This document shows positions 17,546-25,027 of a stretch of 33,866 nucleotides of DNA, piece by piece; the stretch's first letter is position 1, and every line of letters begins with the position of its first letter. Where the stretch lies: NCBI GenBank assembly GCA_020853795.1, contig JADYYF010000061.1, forward strand, positions 1-33,866, in the 5' to 3' direction. This stretch comes from Candidatus Zixiibacteriota bacterium. GTDB lineage: Bacteria > Zixibacteria > MSB-5A5 > CAIYYT01. The notes under the pieces were generated by a model, which searched no databases, was not told where the DNA came from, and saw only the letters and a list, made by a program, of their open reading frames with translations. The translations under genes were made by a program, and so were the position numbers.

Positions 17546-18109
17546 ATGAGCCAGAACGAAGCGCAATTTCCGAAGCTGCGGCGCAGCGACCGGCAGGTCG
17601 CCGATGACGAGTGGATTCGGCGCTTCCTGGAGCGGGCGCCGTACGCGATTGTGGCGCTGCATCAAGAGGGCTATCCGCATCTGGTGAGCAACATCTTCTA
17701 CTATGAGCGGGCGACGAACTGCATCTATCTGCACGGCGCCAAAGAGGGCGAGACGCGGCGGGCGATCGAGCGCGATCCGCGGGCGACGTTGACGGCGACG
17801 CGGATGGGGCGGTTGCTACCGGCCAAGACGGCGACGAACATGAGCGTCGAGTACGAGAGCGTGCAGGTGCGCGGCCGAGTCGAAATCATGACCGACATCG
17901 AGCAAGCGACCGAGAAGATGCAGTCTCTGGTGAACAAGTATTTTCCGCATCTGCGGCGCGGAGCCGACTACGCCGAGATTGCGCGCAGCGAGATCGAGCA
18001 CATCACGGCGTATTGTCTGCAGATTGAATCATGGCAGGCCAAGCGCAAGCAGGAGCGCGCCGACTTTCCGGGAGCATTTCGCTTCGGTGAACACGGTTTT
18101 CTGCCATAG
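17546..18109 (+). CDS. NimA-like pyridoxamine 5'-phosphate oxidase family flavoprotein
   Basis: The 187-residue protein belongs to the split-barrel flavin-binding superfamily, close to the NimA-type subgroup. Features are the entry strand APYAIVALHQEGYPHLVSNI, YYERATNCIYLHGAKEG, RRAIERDPRATLTA and EYESVQVRGRVEIM. NimA proteins are linked to nitroimidazole reduction and resistance, but most members are uncharacterised FMN- or heme-binding proteins, so no substrate is claimed. The gene begins 13 bases after the exporter gene and is probably cotranscribed with it. The ATG has only a weak upstream purine tract. Confidence 0.82.
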   Translation: MSQNEAQFPKLRRSDRQVADDEWIRRFLERAPYAIVALHQEGYPHLVSNIFYYERATNCIYLHGAKEGETRRAIERDPRATLTATRMGRLLPAKTATNMSVEYESVQVRGRVEIMTDIEQATEKMQSLVNKYFPHLRRGADYAEIARSEIEHITAYCLQIESWQAKRKQERADFPGAFRFGEHGFLP

Positions 18110-18148
18110 CTTTTTCTCTCGAATTTGGTTCCAGCACAGAAGTAAAAC

Positions 18149-18178
18149 TTGTTGAACTGCGGGCGGAGTGCGTAGAAT
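18149..18178 (+). promoter_or_regulatory. Weak candidate promoter for the DJ-1/PfpI gene
   Basis: TTGTTG (18149-18154) and TAGAAT (18173-18178) are spaced by 18 bases, just upstream of the DJ-1-like gene. The match is partial, and transcription could instead read through from the upstream operon. Confidence 0.3.
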
Positions 18179-18206
18179 CGTCGAACGCGCGAAGGAGTGG
18201 ATACTG

Positions 18207-18767
18207 ATGGAAAAAACGGCATTGCTGGTGATGGCGGACGGCTTCGAAGACATCGAAGCGGTAGCGCCGATCGACGTGTTGACGCGGGCGGGCGTAAAGG
18301 TGACGATTGCGGCGCTGCGTCCGGGCGCGGTACATGCGGCGTACGGGACAACGGTGATGCCGCACAAAACGGTGGATCAGATCACAGGGTTGTTTGATGC
18401 GATTATTTTCCCGGGTGGCCGCATGAACGCGGAGAGTCTGGCACATTCGGACAAGGTGATCGAGCTGGCGAAGCAGCATTTTCAGGCCAAGAAGATCGTG
18501 GCGGCGATTTGCGCGGCACCGAGCCACGTCCTGGGTGAGGGCGCGGGCTTGCTGCGCGGCAAGCGGGCGACGGGCGATCCGGGGTTCAATGATCGATTGG
18601 CGGCTGCGGGAGCGAAAGTGACGAATCAGAAGGTGACCGTGGATGGGAATCTGATTACCGGTATGGGACCGGGAGCGGCGATGGAGTTTGCGTTGATGCT
18701 GGCGGAGAAGCTGGTGTCGAAGGAAGTTGCCGACCAATTTGCAGCCAAGTGGCAGATTGCGCGCTGA
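18207..18767 (+). CDS. DJ-1/PfpI family protein
   Basis: The 186-residue protein is of the DJ-1 type. Cys102 sits in the nucleophile-elbow motif AAICAAPSHVL, and Glu17 (GFEDIEAVAPIDVLTRAG) corresponds to the conserved Glu that supports the reactive Cys. The motif IIFPGGRMNAESL completes the pocket. Homologues act in glyoxal handling, redox protection or as chaperones; which applies here cannot be read from sequence. The frame is open from 18168, but the ATG at 18207 is chosen because AAGGAG lies about 10 bases upstream and DJ-1 homology starts there. Confidence 0.92.
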   Translation: MEKTALLVMADGFEDIEAVAPIDVLTRAGVKVTIAALRPGAVHAAYGTTVMPHKTVDQITGLFDAIIFPGGRMNAESLAHSDKVIELAKQHFQAKKIVAAICAAPSHVLGEGAGLLRGKRATGDPGFNDRLAAAGAKVTNQKVTVDGNLITGMGPGAAMEFALMLAEKLVSKEVADQFAAKWQIAR

Positions 18768-18810
18768 AGCCGGATTCTAAGGCGTTGTCATACGGGGGCT
18801 TGTCAGTTTT

Positions 18811-18841
18811 TTGGAATTTGCGTGCCTGATTGCTGTATATA
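18811..18841 (+). promoter_or_regulatory. Candidate promoter for the lipoprotein gene
   Basis: TTGGAA (18811-18816) lies 17 bases from TGTATA (18834-18839), within a TATATA-rich stretch. The leader to the GTG at 18927 would be about 80 bases. Confidence 0.4.
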
Positions 18842-18926
18842 AAACAGAAGGTGAAATTACCGGAGAGGAAATCCGAAGAGAGTAGAGTAATCGAACTCTA
18901 AGACACGAAGCCAGGAGGAAGTACAC

Positions 18927-19736
18927 GTGAAGACAAGACTGTACATCGTATTCGCCCTGTTGTTATCGGTGGCGTTGATCGCCGGCTGCAGCAAGCAGTC
19001 ATCGCAGCAGCAGAACCAGGGCGGGGAGAACGCTCAGACGACCGATACCACGGGCATGGGTCAGACACCGACAACGGATCAGGCGACGACGCAGCAGCCG
19101 GCAACGAACAAGCCGGTGGCGCAGAAGCCGAGCGGCGAAACGACGACCCAGAAGAAGGATACGCCGACCAAGAAGGAAGAGCCGGCCAAGGCCAGAGTTG
19201 TGACGCTTCCGGAAAGCTCGCTGGTGAAGATCGTGCTGATCGACTCGATCGACACGGATATTCACGTGACGGGTACGGAATTCCGCGCGGAGATTCTGGA
19301 AAACGTCGTGTACAACGGCGATGTGTTGTTTGAGAAGGGCGCCCAGGCGGTGGGCGTACTCAACAAGGTGGTGGAATCGGGCCGCCTGAAGACGCCGGCG
19401 GAGTTGGCATTCAGCCTGGTCAGCATCGCGGATCGCACCGGCAAGCAGGTGCAGATCGACACCTATCCGATTGAAGAGAAGAAGGATTCGCACACCAAGG
19501 AGCAGATCGGCCTGATTGGCGGCGGCGCGCTGGTGGGCGGAATCATCGGCAAGGTAACCGGCAAGAAGGGCGGAACCGAGATCGGAGCGGCAGCGGGTGC
19601 GGCGGCCGGTGCGGCGGCAGCGGCAGCGGCAGGTAAGAACGACATCACGCTGCACTCGGGTACCGAAGTGCAATTCCTGCTGCGGGCGCCGGTACAGGTG
19701 ACCGTGCCGCCGGCGGGCCCGATCGCCAAGGACTAA
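18927..19736 (+). CDS. Lipoprotein with C-terminal glycine zipper
   Basis: The 269-residue product starts with a lipoprotein signal (lipobox LIAGC, Cys21). A Gln/Thr/Lys/Pro-rich low-complexity linker (about 22-90) would span the periplasm. A beta-rich domain begins around VVTLPESSLVKIVLIDSI. A glycine/alanine zipper (about 190-232; GLIGGGALVGGIIGKVTG, then GAAAGAAAGAAAAAAAG) is followed by a short beta tail. Similar beta-domain plus Gly-zipper proteins occur in Acidobacteria and related groups without assigned function; the domain has some VirB10/TrbI-like flavour. The start is GTG, decided by GGAGG 9 bases upstream. A strong terminator follows. Confidence 0.8.
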   Translation: MKTRLYIVFALLLSVALIAGCSKQSSQQQNQGGENAQTTDTTGMGQTPTTDQATTQQPATNKPVAQKPSGETTTQKKDTPTKKEEPAKARVVTLPESSLVKIVLIDSIDTDIHVTGTEFRAEILENVVYNGDVLFEKGAQAVGVLNKVVESGRLKTPAELAFSLVSIADRTGKQVQIDTYPIEEKKDSHTKEQIGLIGGGALVGGIIGKVTGKKGGTEIGAAAGAAAGAAAAAAAGKNDITLHSGTEVQFLLRAPVQVTVPPAGPIAKD

Positions 19737-19761
19737 ACGGCACGTATGCGGCAAACTGCGA

Positions 19762-19789
19762 GGGCGGGTGATTCACCCGCCCTTTTTTT
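19762..19789 (+). terminator. Rho-independent terminator after the lipoprotein gene
   Basis: GGGCGGGTG pairs with CACCCGCCC (perfect 9-bp stem, 3-base loop) and is followed by seven T. It lies 25 bases after the lipoprotein stop codon and insulates the DoxX gene. Confidence 0.93.
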
Positions 19790-19864
19790 GTTGGGTCGAA
19801 TTGGCAGAAAGCGGGGCGAGCGGCGTATTTAGATCAACATTGAGTGTAGAAGACAGGAGAGGAA

Positions 19865-20326
19865 ATGAAAGGACTGCTGAAGATCATCGTGGCGCCGGGC
19901 AACTACGGGCGCAGTGCGGATATCGGGCTGTTAATCGCGCGCGTGTCGACGGGGAGCATGATGTTGTTCGCACACGGCTGGGGCAAGTTGGCGAATTACG
20001 GCGAACGCGTGAGCAGTTGGGCCGATCCGATCGGGTTGGGGAGCGAAGTGAGTTTGACGCTGGCGGTGTTTGCAGAGTTTTTCTGCTCGCTGGCACTCAT
20101 CTTCGGCTTGGGCACGCGGGCGGCCGCGATTCCACTTTTGGTTACGATGCTGGTGGCGGCGTTGATCGTGCACACCAACGATCCCTGGGCCAAGCAGGAG
20201 CTACCGCTGCTGTTCGCCACGGTGTTTGTGCTGCTGATCCTGGCGGGGCCGGGGCGAATTTCGGTCGACAATTGGCTGGCGCGGAAGCTTAACGGCGGGT
20301 CGAGCGGAATTGACGTGAGTGCCTGA
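19865..20326 (+). CDS. DoxX family membrane protein
   Basis: The 153-residue protein has four hydrophobic helices. The first carries the DoxX signature (LLIARVSTGSMMLFAHGWGK). The others run through LAVFAEFFCSLALIFGLGTR, PLLVTMLVAALIVHTNDPW and LPLLFATVFVLLILAGPGR. Family members include subunits linked to thiosulfate:quinone oxidoreductase and membrane oxidoreductases in stress responses; no partner is nearby. The ATG has AGGAGAGGA immediately upstream. It has its own transcription unit after the terminator at 19762. Confidence 0.9.
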   Translation: MKGLLKIIVAPGNYGRSADIGLLIARVSTGSMMLFAHGWGKLANYGERVSSWADPIGLGSEVSLTLAVFAEFFCSLALIFGLGTRAAAIPLLVTMLVAALIVHTNDPWAKQELPLLFATVFVLLILAGPGRISVDNWLARKLNGGSSGIDVSA

Positions 20327-20440
20327 GGGCGGGCATCGATCAAAATACTCGATTTTTCTGCGTCGCGAGGCAACCGGGGGCGGTCTCTTATCGTATCGAA
20401 TTATAATCGAACTGAATCATAGGAAGGAGCCAATCGAGAG

Positions 20441-22348
20441 ATGCAACTTGCAAAACGTGCGCGCGCGGCGGTTTACAGAGCCGTCGCGTTGGTAGTGGTG
20501 CTGAGCCTGGCAGCGCAGGCGGCGATGCCGACGACCAAGAACCGGGCGGAGATTGATCCGAAGTACAAGTGGAACTTCGGCGACATTTACCCGGGCTGGG
20601 ATGCCTGGGAAAAAGACCGCCAGCAGATGGAACAGAAGATGAACGAGTACGCGGCGCTGAAGGGAACGCTGGCCGGAGGCGCGGCCAACCTGCTCAAGGC
20701 GTTCCGGCTCAGCGACGAGATGAACATGATCGCCTACAAGGTGTACCGCTATCCGCAGTTACAGCGCGACGTCAACACTAAGGACAACGACGTTGCCGCG
20801 AAGCTGCAGCAAGTGCAGTTGATGTTTGCGAAGTTCAGCACGGCGACGGCGTGGTTCAACCCGGAGTTGCTGGCGATCCCATGGGCGACGATGCAGCAAT
20901 GGCTCGACAGTACACCTGAGCTGGCGGCCTATCGGTTCCCGATCACGGATCTGTACCGGCAGCAGCAGCATATTCTCGACGAGAAAGGCGAGCAATTGCT
21001 GTCGTATTTTCAGCCGTTCAACCAGGCGCCGCAGACCGCGTTTACCGAGTTGTCGACCTCCGACATCAAATTTCGCAAAGCGACCTTTTCCGACGGCAAA
21101 GAGATTTTGCTGACGCCGGGCGAATACAGCCAGTTGCTGACGAACAACCGCAACCAGGCGGACCGCAAGCTGGCCTTTGAGACGATGTACGGGGTGTACA
21201 AGGACAACGAAAACACCTACGCGGCAATTTACGCGGGCATCTGCCAACGCGACTGGGCACTGGCACAGGCGCGCAATCACTCGTCGACGCTGGCGGCGGC
21301 GCTGGACGGCGACAACGTGCCGATGGCGGTGTACGACAACTTGGTCACCAGCGTCAAGGCAGGCAGCGGGCCGATGCAGCGCTATTACAAGCTGCGCAAG
21401 GAGGCGCTGAAGCTCGACAGTTATCACCTGTACGACGGTTCGGTGTCGGTGGTCGATCAGGATAAGTCATACGATTACGACGAAGTGTTGCCGTGGGTGG
21501 TGGAGTCGGTCGCGCCGTTGGGGAAGGAGTATCAGGAGAAGCTGCGGAAGGCGACCGCCTCGGGATGGATTGACGTGTACGAGAACGAGGGCAAGCGGAC
21601 GGGTGCGTACTCGGCGGGTGTGTACGGGGTGCATCCGTTTATGTTGATGAATTTCAACGGCACGCTGGATGGCGTCTTTACGCTGGCGCACGAGCTGGGG
21701 CACACGATGCACACGCAGTTGTCGCACGAGAGTCAGCCGTTTGCGACGTCGCAATACACGATCTTCGTCGCGGAAGTGGCCTCGACGTTGAACGAGCATC
21801 TATTCCTCGACTACATGCTGAAGCGCACGACCGACCCGAAGGAGCGGATCAAGCTGCTGGAGCAGCAGATCGACAACATCGTGGGGACCTTCTATACGCA
21901 GGTGATGTTCGCCGATTACGAACACCGGGCGCATCAACTGGTCGAGCAGGGGCAGCCGGTCACGGCGGAGGTGCTGAGCGAGGTCTACCGGCAAATCATG
22001 CTGGACTACTTCGGGGACTCGATCACAATGGATGAGCTGTACGATCTGATCTGGACGCGCATCCCGCATTTCTACAACAGCCCGTATTACGTCTATCAAT
22101 ACGCCACGTGTTTTGCGTCCTCGGCCAAGCTGGTGCAGGGGATTCAGTCGAAGGATGCCAAGGTGCGCAAGGAGGCGGTCGATCGCTACCTGACGCTGCT
22201 GCGCTCGGGCGGCAACGACTACCCGATGGAGCAGTTGAAGAAGGCGGGTGTCGATCTGACGCAGCCGGAGACGATCAAGGCGGTCGTGAACCAACTCGAC
22301 GAATTGGTGACGATCTACGAACAGGAACTGAAGAAGCTGAAGACTTAA
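20441..22348 (+). CDS. pepF: Exported M3 family oligoendopeptidase F-like peptidase
   Basis: The 635-residue zinc metallopeptidase has the M3 active site HELGH (His417, Glu418, His421) and a downstream third ligand Glu445 in EVASTLNE. The order of motifs (KWNFGDIYPGWDAW near the N-terminus, SVYGV-like GVYGVHPFMLMNF before the zinc site, and the C-terminal YYVYQYATCFASSAK) fits the PepF branch. Unlike most PepF proteins, which are cytosolic, it begins with a signal-like peptide (basic tail, AVALVVVLSLAAQAA). It is therefore predicted to act in the periplasm or at the surface on short peptides. The ATG follows AAGGAG. A TATAAT at 20402 may be its -10 box. A terminator follows. Confidence 0.93.
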   Translation: MQLAKRARAAVYRAVALVVVLSLAAQAAMPTTKNRAEIDPKYKWNFGDIYPGWDAWEKDRQQMEQKMNEYAALKGTLAGGAANLLKAFRLSDEMNMIAYKVYRYPQLQRDVNTKDNDVAAKLQQVQLMFAKFSTATAWFNPELLAIPWATMQQWLDSTPELAAYRFPITDLYRQQQHILDEKGEQLLSYFQPFNQAPQTAFTELSTSDIKFRKATFSDGKEILLTPGEYSQLLTNNRNQADRKLAFETMYGVYKDNENTYAAIYAGICQRDWALAQARNHSSTLAAALDGDNVPMAVYDNLVTSVKAGSGPMQRYYKLRKEALKLDSYHLYDGSVSVVDQDKSYDYDEVLPWVVESVAPLGKEYQEKLRKATASGWIDVYENEGKRTGAYSAGVYGVHPFMLMNFNGTLDGVFTLAHELGHTMHTQLSHESQPFATSQYTIFVAEVASTLNEHLFLDYMLKRTTDPKERIKLLEQQIDNIVGTFYTQVMFADYEHRAHQLVEQGQPVTAEVLSEVYRQIMLDYFGDSITMDELYDLIWTRIPHFYNSPYYVYQYATCFASSAKLVQGIQSKDAKVRKEAVDRYLTLLRSGGNDYPMEQLKKAGVDLTQPETIKAVVNQLDELVTIYEQELKKLKT

Positions 22349-22380
22349 GATTCCCGTAAGGGGCAGGGGTTTCGGTAGAA

Positions 22381-22413
22381 GCCGGGTTTGGCGCCAGCCA
22401 AATCCGGCTTTTT
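22381..22413 (+). terminator. Rho-independent terminator after pepF
   Basis: GCCGGGTTTGGC (22381-22392) pairs with GCCAAATCCGGC (22397-22408), a 12-bp stem with one G-U pair and a GCCA loop, followed by TTTTT. It lies about 30 bases after the pepF stop. Confidence 0.93.
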
Positions 22414-22440
22414 GATTGGGAAGCAGCATGCACCTTCACG

Positions 22441-22604
22441 CCCGACCCCTCTCCCGGAGGGAGAGGGGAGGAATGGCAGTCCGACTGAAGTCGGACTTAC
22501 GGAAATCGGGAGCGTCAGGATCGTAGGGATCCTGACCTACGAGCGGCGAGGGTTTCTGTCAGGAAGGAATTTCTGACGGCGCAAGAAGAGATTCCTGACG
22601 GCGC
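22441..22604. repeat. Palindromic repeat array 3
   Basis: Between the convergent pepF and aldo/keto reductase genes, the 317-base gap holds the pepF terminator and then a row of palindromes: CCCCTCTCCC-GGA-GGGAGAGGGG (22446-22468), GTCCGACT-GA-AGTCGGAC (22479-22496), a TGTCAGGATCG-family copy with a perfect GTCAGGATC/GATCCTGAC pair (about 22512-22544), a CTGTCAGGAA...TTCTGACGG copy (about 22556-22582) and a half copy of the last (22584-22604). The families match those in arrays 1 and 2. Nothing else is seen up to 22665. Confidence 0.8.
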
Positions 22605-22665
22605 AGGAAGTCGGAGCGTCGGTGGAGTTAGTGGAGGTGGAATGGCGTGGGGTGGTGACGGGTAA

Positions 22666-23835
22666 TTAGTTTTCGCTGATGCTGCCGTCGAGGCGGAGGC
22701 GGAGGCGCTGCCAGGACTCGAGGCGGTCGTTGACGCGCAGCGGCCGCGTGAGTTCGGCGAGCTGGTCATCAACGTAGGCCGGATCGCGCATGCCGACGAG
22801 CACGCAGGTGACGCCGAGCGAGGAGCGGAGGGCACGGACGGCCATCTGGCTGAGAGTCGCGGCTTGCGCCCAATCGGAGTCGATTTCGCCGACGAGACTG
22901 CGCAACATCGCCGCTTGCGGATTGTCCTCGGACAGACGCACGAGATTGCTGCCCTGGATGGCATTGAGCGGACGATTGGTCAGTACGGCCAGATTGTGAC
23001 GGCGCGCGAGGTCGAGAGCGCTGAGGCCGTCGACGTGGGTACGATTGGTGACACCACCGGTCTCGATCAGGTTGAGGGGGAACTGAATGACCCGGAAACG
23101 ATGCAGCGGCGAGATGCCATTGGCAATCTCGAGGACACGTTCGAGCGAAGTGAACTCCGGATCGGCGGGTGTGACGGGAAAGGTGTTCGAGCTGATGCCG
23201 TAGTAGCGGATGCGACCGCGCTCGCACTCTTTCTCGAAATGCTCGAAAGCGAGTTTGATGCGGCGGTAGTATTCGGTCTGCGCCGCAGCGGAATCGACGC
23301 CGCTGCGATGCGCCCAGGCAAGGTAGTATTCGGGATTGTGCAGCAGATAGACATCGATGGCGCCGCAATTGAGGCGGCTGAGCGACAGCGTGAGTTGGTC
23401 TTCGATGAAGGCCGGATGGATGCAGTGCTCGAGGTTGTTGGCGAACTCGACGAGATCGGGATAGCCGCGGCCATCGGCTTTGAGATTCTGGCTGAGGCGG
23501 TAGATACGTCCCTGCAGGTAGCCGACTTTGGAAACGATGACGAGTTCGTCGCGCCGGAGGACGCCTTCGTTTTCGAGGTCTTCGACGGCCGAGCCGATCA
23601 GCAGTTCCGAGCCGCCGCCGGTGTAGTTGGCGCTGGTGTCGATCAGGTTGATACCGGAGAGAAGCGCATGGCGAAGCGCCTCCCGGTGCTGCGGGAAACT
23701 GGTGTCGATGCGATAGGAGCCGAAGCCGATGGGGCTGACTTTGAGGCCGGTATCAGACAGCGGCTGGAAATTCAGCTCCGGGAAACGTTCGGCGTAGCCG
23801 GCGGTCGCGGCGACGGTGGCGCAGACTGATTTCAC
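22666..23835 (-). CDS. Aldo/keto reductase
   Basis: The 389-residue product is a TIM-barrel NADPH-dependent oxidoreductase with the full catalytic tetrad: Asp66 and Tyr71 (NLIDTSANYTGGGSE), Lys103 (VIVSKVGY) and His166 (VYLLHNPEYY). A Cys-containing loop and an extended C-terminal half (to SISEN) make it longer than typical ~320-residue members, resembling larger bacterial paralogues. The frame is open from 23907, but GTG at 23835 is preferred because it overlaps the stop of the upstream gene (GTGA), and homology starts soon after. It is the last gene of the long operon. The substrate is unknown. Confidence 0.9.
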   Translation of the reverse strand: MKSVCATVAATAGYAERFPELNFQPLSDTGLKVSPIGFGSYRIDTSFPQHREALRHALLSGINLIDTSANYTGGGSELLIGSAVEDLENEGVLRRDELVIVSKVGYLQGRIYRLSQNLKADGRGYPDLVEFANNLEHCIHPAFIEDQLTLSLSRLNCGAIDVYLLHNPEYYLAWAHRSGVDSAAAQTEYYRRIKLAFEHFEKECERGRIRYYGISSNTFPVTPADPEFTSLERVLEIANGISPLHRFRVIQFPLNLIETGGVTNRTHVDGLSALDLARRHNLAVLTNRPLNAIQGSNLVRLSEDNPQAAMLRSLVGEIDSDWAQAATLSQMAVRALRSSLGVTCVLVGMRDPAYVDDQLAELTRPLRVNDRLESWQRLRLRLDGSISEN

Positions 23836-24329
23836 GCAGAACCTTCGGTGGGTTTGGCGGACGCGGCGGCTTCCGCAGCATCGATGGCATCGAGTTTGGC
23901 CTTCCATTCGGCTTCGAGATGCGGCGGCACGCGGAAACCGATAATGGCGGACTTAAAGCGGTAGAACCACGACTGCTGCCGCAGGTAATCTTTCTGAAGC
24001 TTCTTGAAGAGGCGCTCTTTCCGGAAGGCAACCGCATCGAAGGCTTCGATGCGCAGCAGCAGCAGTTCGAGCGTCTCGCGGCGTTCGAGCATGGTGCGGA
24101 ACGTCTCGTAATCCTTGATCGAGAAGACCGACTGAACGATCGGCTCGAAGAAGACCATCGCCTGCGAGCCGATGAAGTTGAGCGGCTTGACCGATTCGAG
24201 GGTCATAATCGCGGGGACAGTCATCTTCCACTGGACCACCTTGCGCGCGGCCTTGTCGAGGATCGCCAGTTCCTCTTCGGTGTAGCCGGGGTGATCAGGC
24301 TGTGGGTCGGGCTGTTTGTAAGGCAGCAT
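23832..24329 (-). CDS. Hypothetical protein, 165 residues
   Basis: I do not recognise a named family. The protein starts with a short proline-rich tail, then TEEELAILDKAARKVVQWKM and a semi-hydrophobic segment, VPAIMTLESVKPLNFIGSQA plus MVFFEPIVQSVF, which could lie on or in the membrane. A charged helical region follows (ETFRTMLERRETLELLLLRI, then LFKKLQKDYLRQQSWFYRFK), ending in an Ala-rich tail. The VPAI-LE-KPL-F pattern recurs in uncharacterised proteins of other uncultured phyla, from memory only. It is one base apart from the upstream gene and overlaps the reductase gene, so both are probably cotranslated. Confidence 0.72.
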   Translation of the reverse strand: MLPYKQPDPQPDHPGYTEEELAILDKAARKVVQWKMTVPAIMTLESVKPLNFIGSQAMVFFEPIVQSVFSIKDYETFRTMLERRETLELLLLRIEAFDAVAFRKERLFKKLQKDYLRQQSWFYRFKSAIIGFRVPPHLEAEWKAKLDAIDAAEAAASAKPTEGSA

Positions 24330-24330
24330 C

Positions 24331-24801
24331 TCAGTCCGGGTCCTTCACCATGTTGATCTTGCACTTGACGATGGCCATGACCTCGTCGCGGTTGTCGTCG
24401 AAGCGAACATAAAGGCCGCGGAAATTCTCGAGCCGCGAGGGGCGCACAAAAGGCGAAAGGAGGACGCCGTGCTTGTCCTCGTAGTAGGAGCGAAAGTGCG
24501 ACCACGGTTTCTCGATCTTATTGAAGATGTATTTGACGCGGACTCCGCGCTCGGAGAAGGTAAACGTCGTCTCGAAATAGAACTGCGTCAACGAGCCAAA
24601 GAGGATGATGCCGGCGCCGACGGTGAAGATGACCGAAAAGGTCAGGAAGTAAACGATCACGACCATCACGACGATCAGCAGCGCGACGAGTACCGCTGTA
24701 AACCGACGTTTGCGCGCGGGCTGGGTGGTCCAGTGCAGCAGCACCGGGTCGGGCGCACTGGCCGGTTCGACGGCGGAAATATCGGGGGCGCGGTCGGTCA
24801 T
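24331..24801 (-). CDS. Two-helix membrane protein with PH-like C-terminal domain
   Basis: The product (156 residues from the chosen ATG) has a soluble N-terminal tail, two closely spaced membrane helices (around VLVALLIVVMVVIVYFLTFS and VIFTVGAGIILFGSL), then a beta-rich domain (FETTFTFSERGVRVKYIFNK, WSHFRSYYEDKHGVLLS, RLENFRGLYVRF) like bacterial PH-type (YcxB/DUF304-like) domains. That fold assignment is inferred from pattern. An in-frame GTG at 24828 overlaps the upstream gene; the ATG at 24801 lies 7 bases after that gene's stop and is preferred, but neither has a strong ribosome site. Confidence 0.7.
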   Translation of the reverse strand: MTDRAPDISAVEPASAPDPVLLHWTTQPARKRRFTAVLVALLIVVMVVIVYFLTFSVIFTVGAGIILFGSLTQFYFETTFTFSERGVRVKYIFNKIEKPWSHFRSYYEDKHGVLLSPFVRPSRLENFRGLYVRFDDNRDEVMAIVKCKINMVKDPD

Positions 24802-24808
24802 GGGAACA

Positions 24809-25027
24809 TCAGCCCTGATCGTCGGCACTGCGATAGCGTTCTTTGCGCACGCGCGTGATTTCGTCGAGCAATTCCTTGCCCTCGATAATCTTCTTGCGAA
24901 TCAGCAAGCTGACCAGCGCCTCCTGCGCGAGGTTGTTGGAGAGCGTGAGTTCTTCAAAGGTGATCGAGCGCTCATTGCCGTCGACGACGACCTTCATCGC
25001 GACATTCGGCTTGAGTTCATCATTCAT
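24809..25027 (-). CDS. Hypothetical 72-residue protein coupled to larE
   Basis: This small acidic/basic protein (MNDELKPNVAMKVVVDGN at its start; the rest reads as a short beta segment then helices around EALVSLLIRKKIIEGKELLD) has no membrane segment and no family that I recognise. Its start ATGAATGA overlaps the larE stop codon, so translation is almost certainly coupled. The size and position suggest an accessory or regulatory partner of the neighbouring proteins, which is inference. Confidence 0.72.
   Translation of the reverse strand: MNDELKPNVAMKVVVDGNERSITFEELTLSNNLAQEALVSLLIRKKIIEGKELLDEITRVRKERYRSADDQG

Noticed and set aside
20334-20360. Terminator after the DoxX gene
   Set aside because: ATCGA/TCGAT followed by a T-run gives only a 5-bp weak stem, not enough to call.
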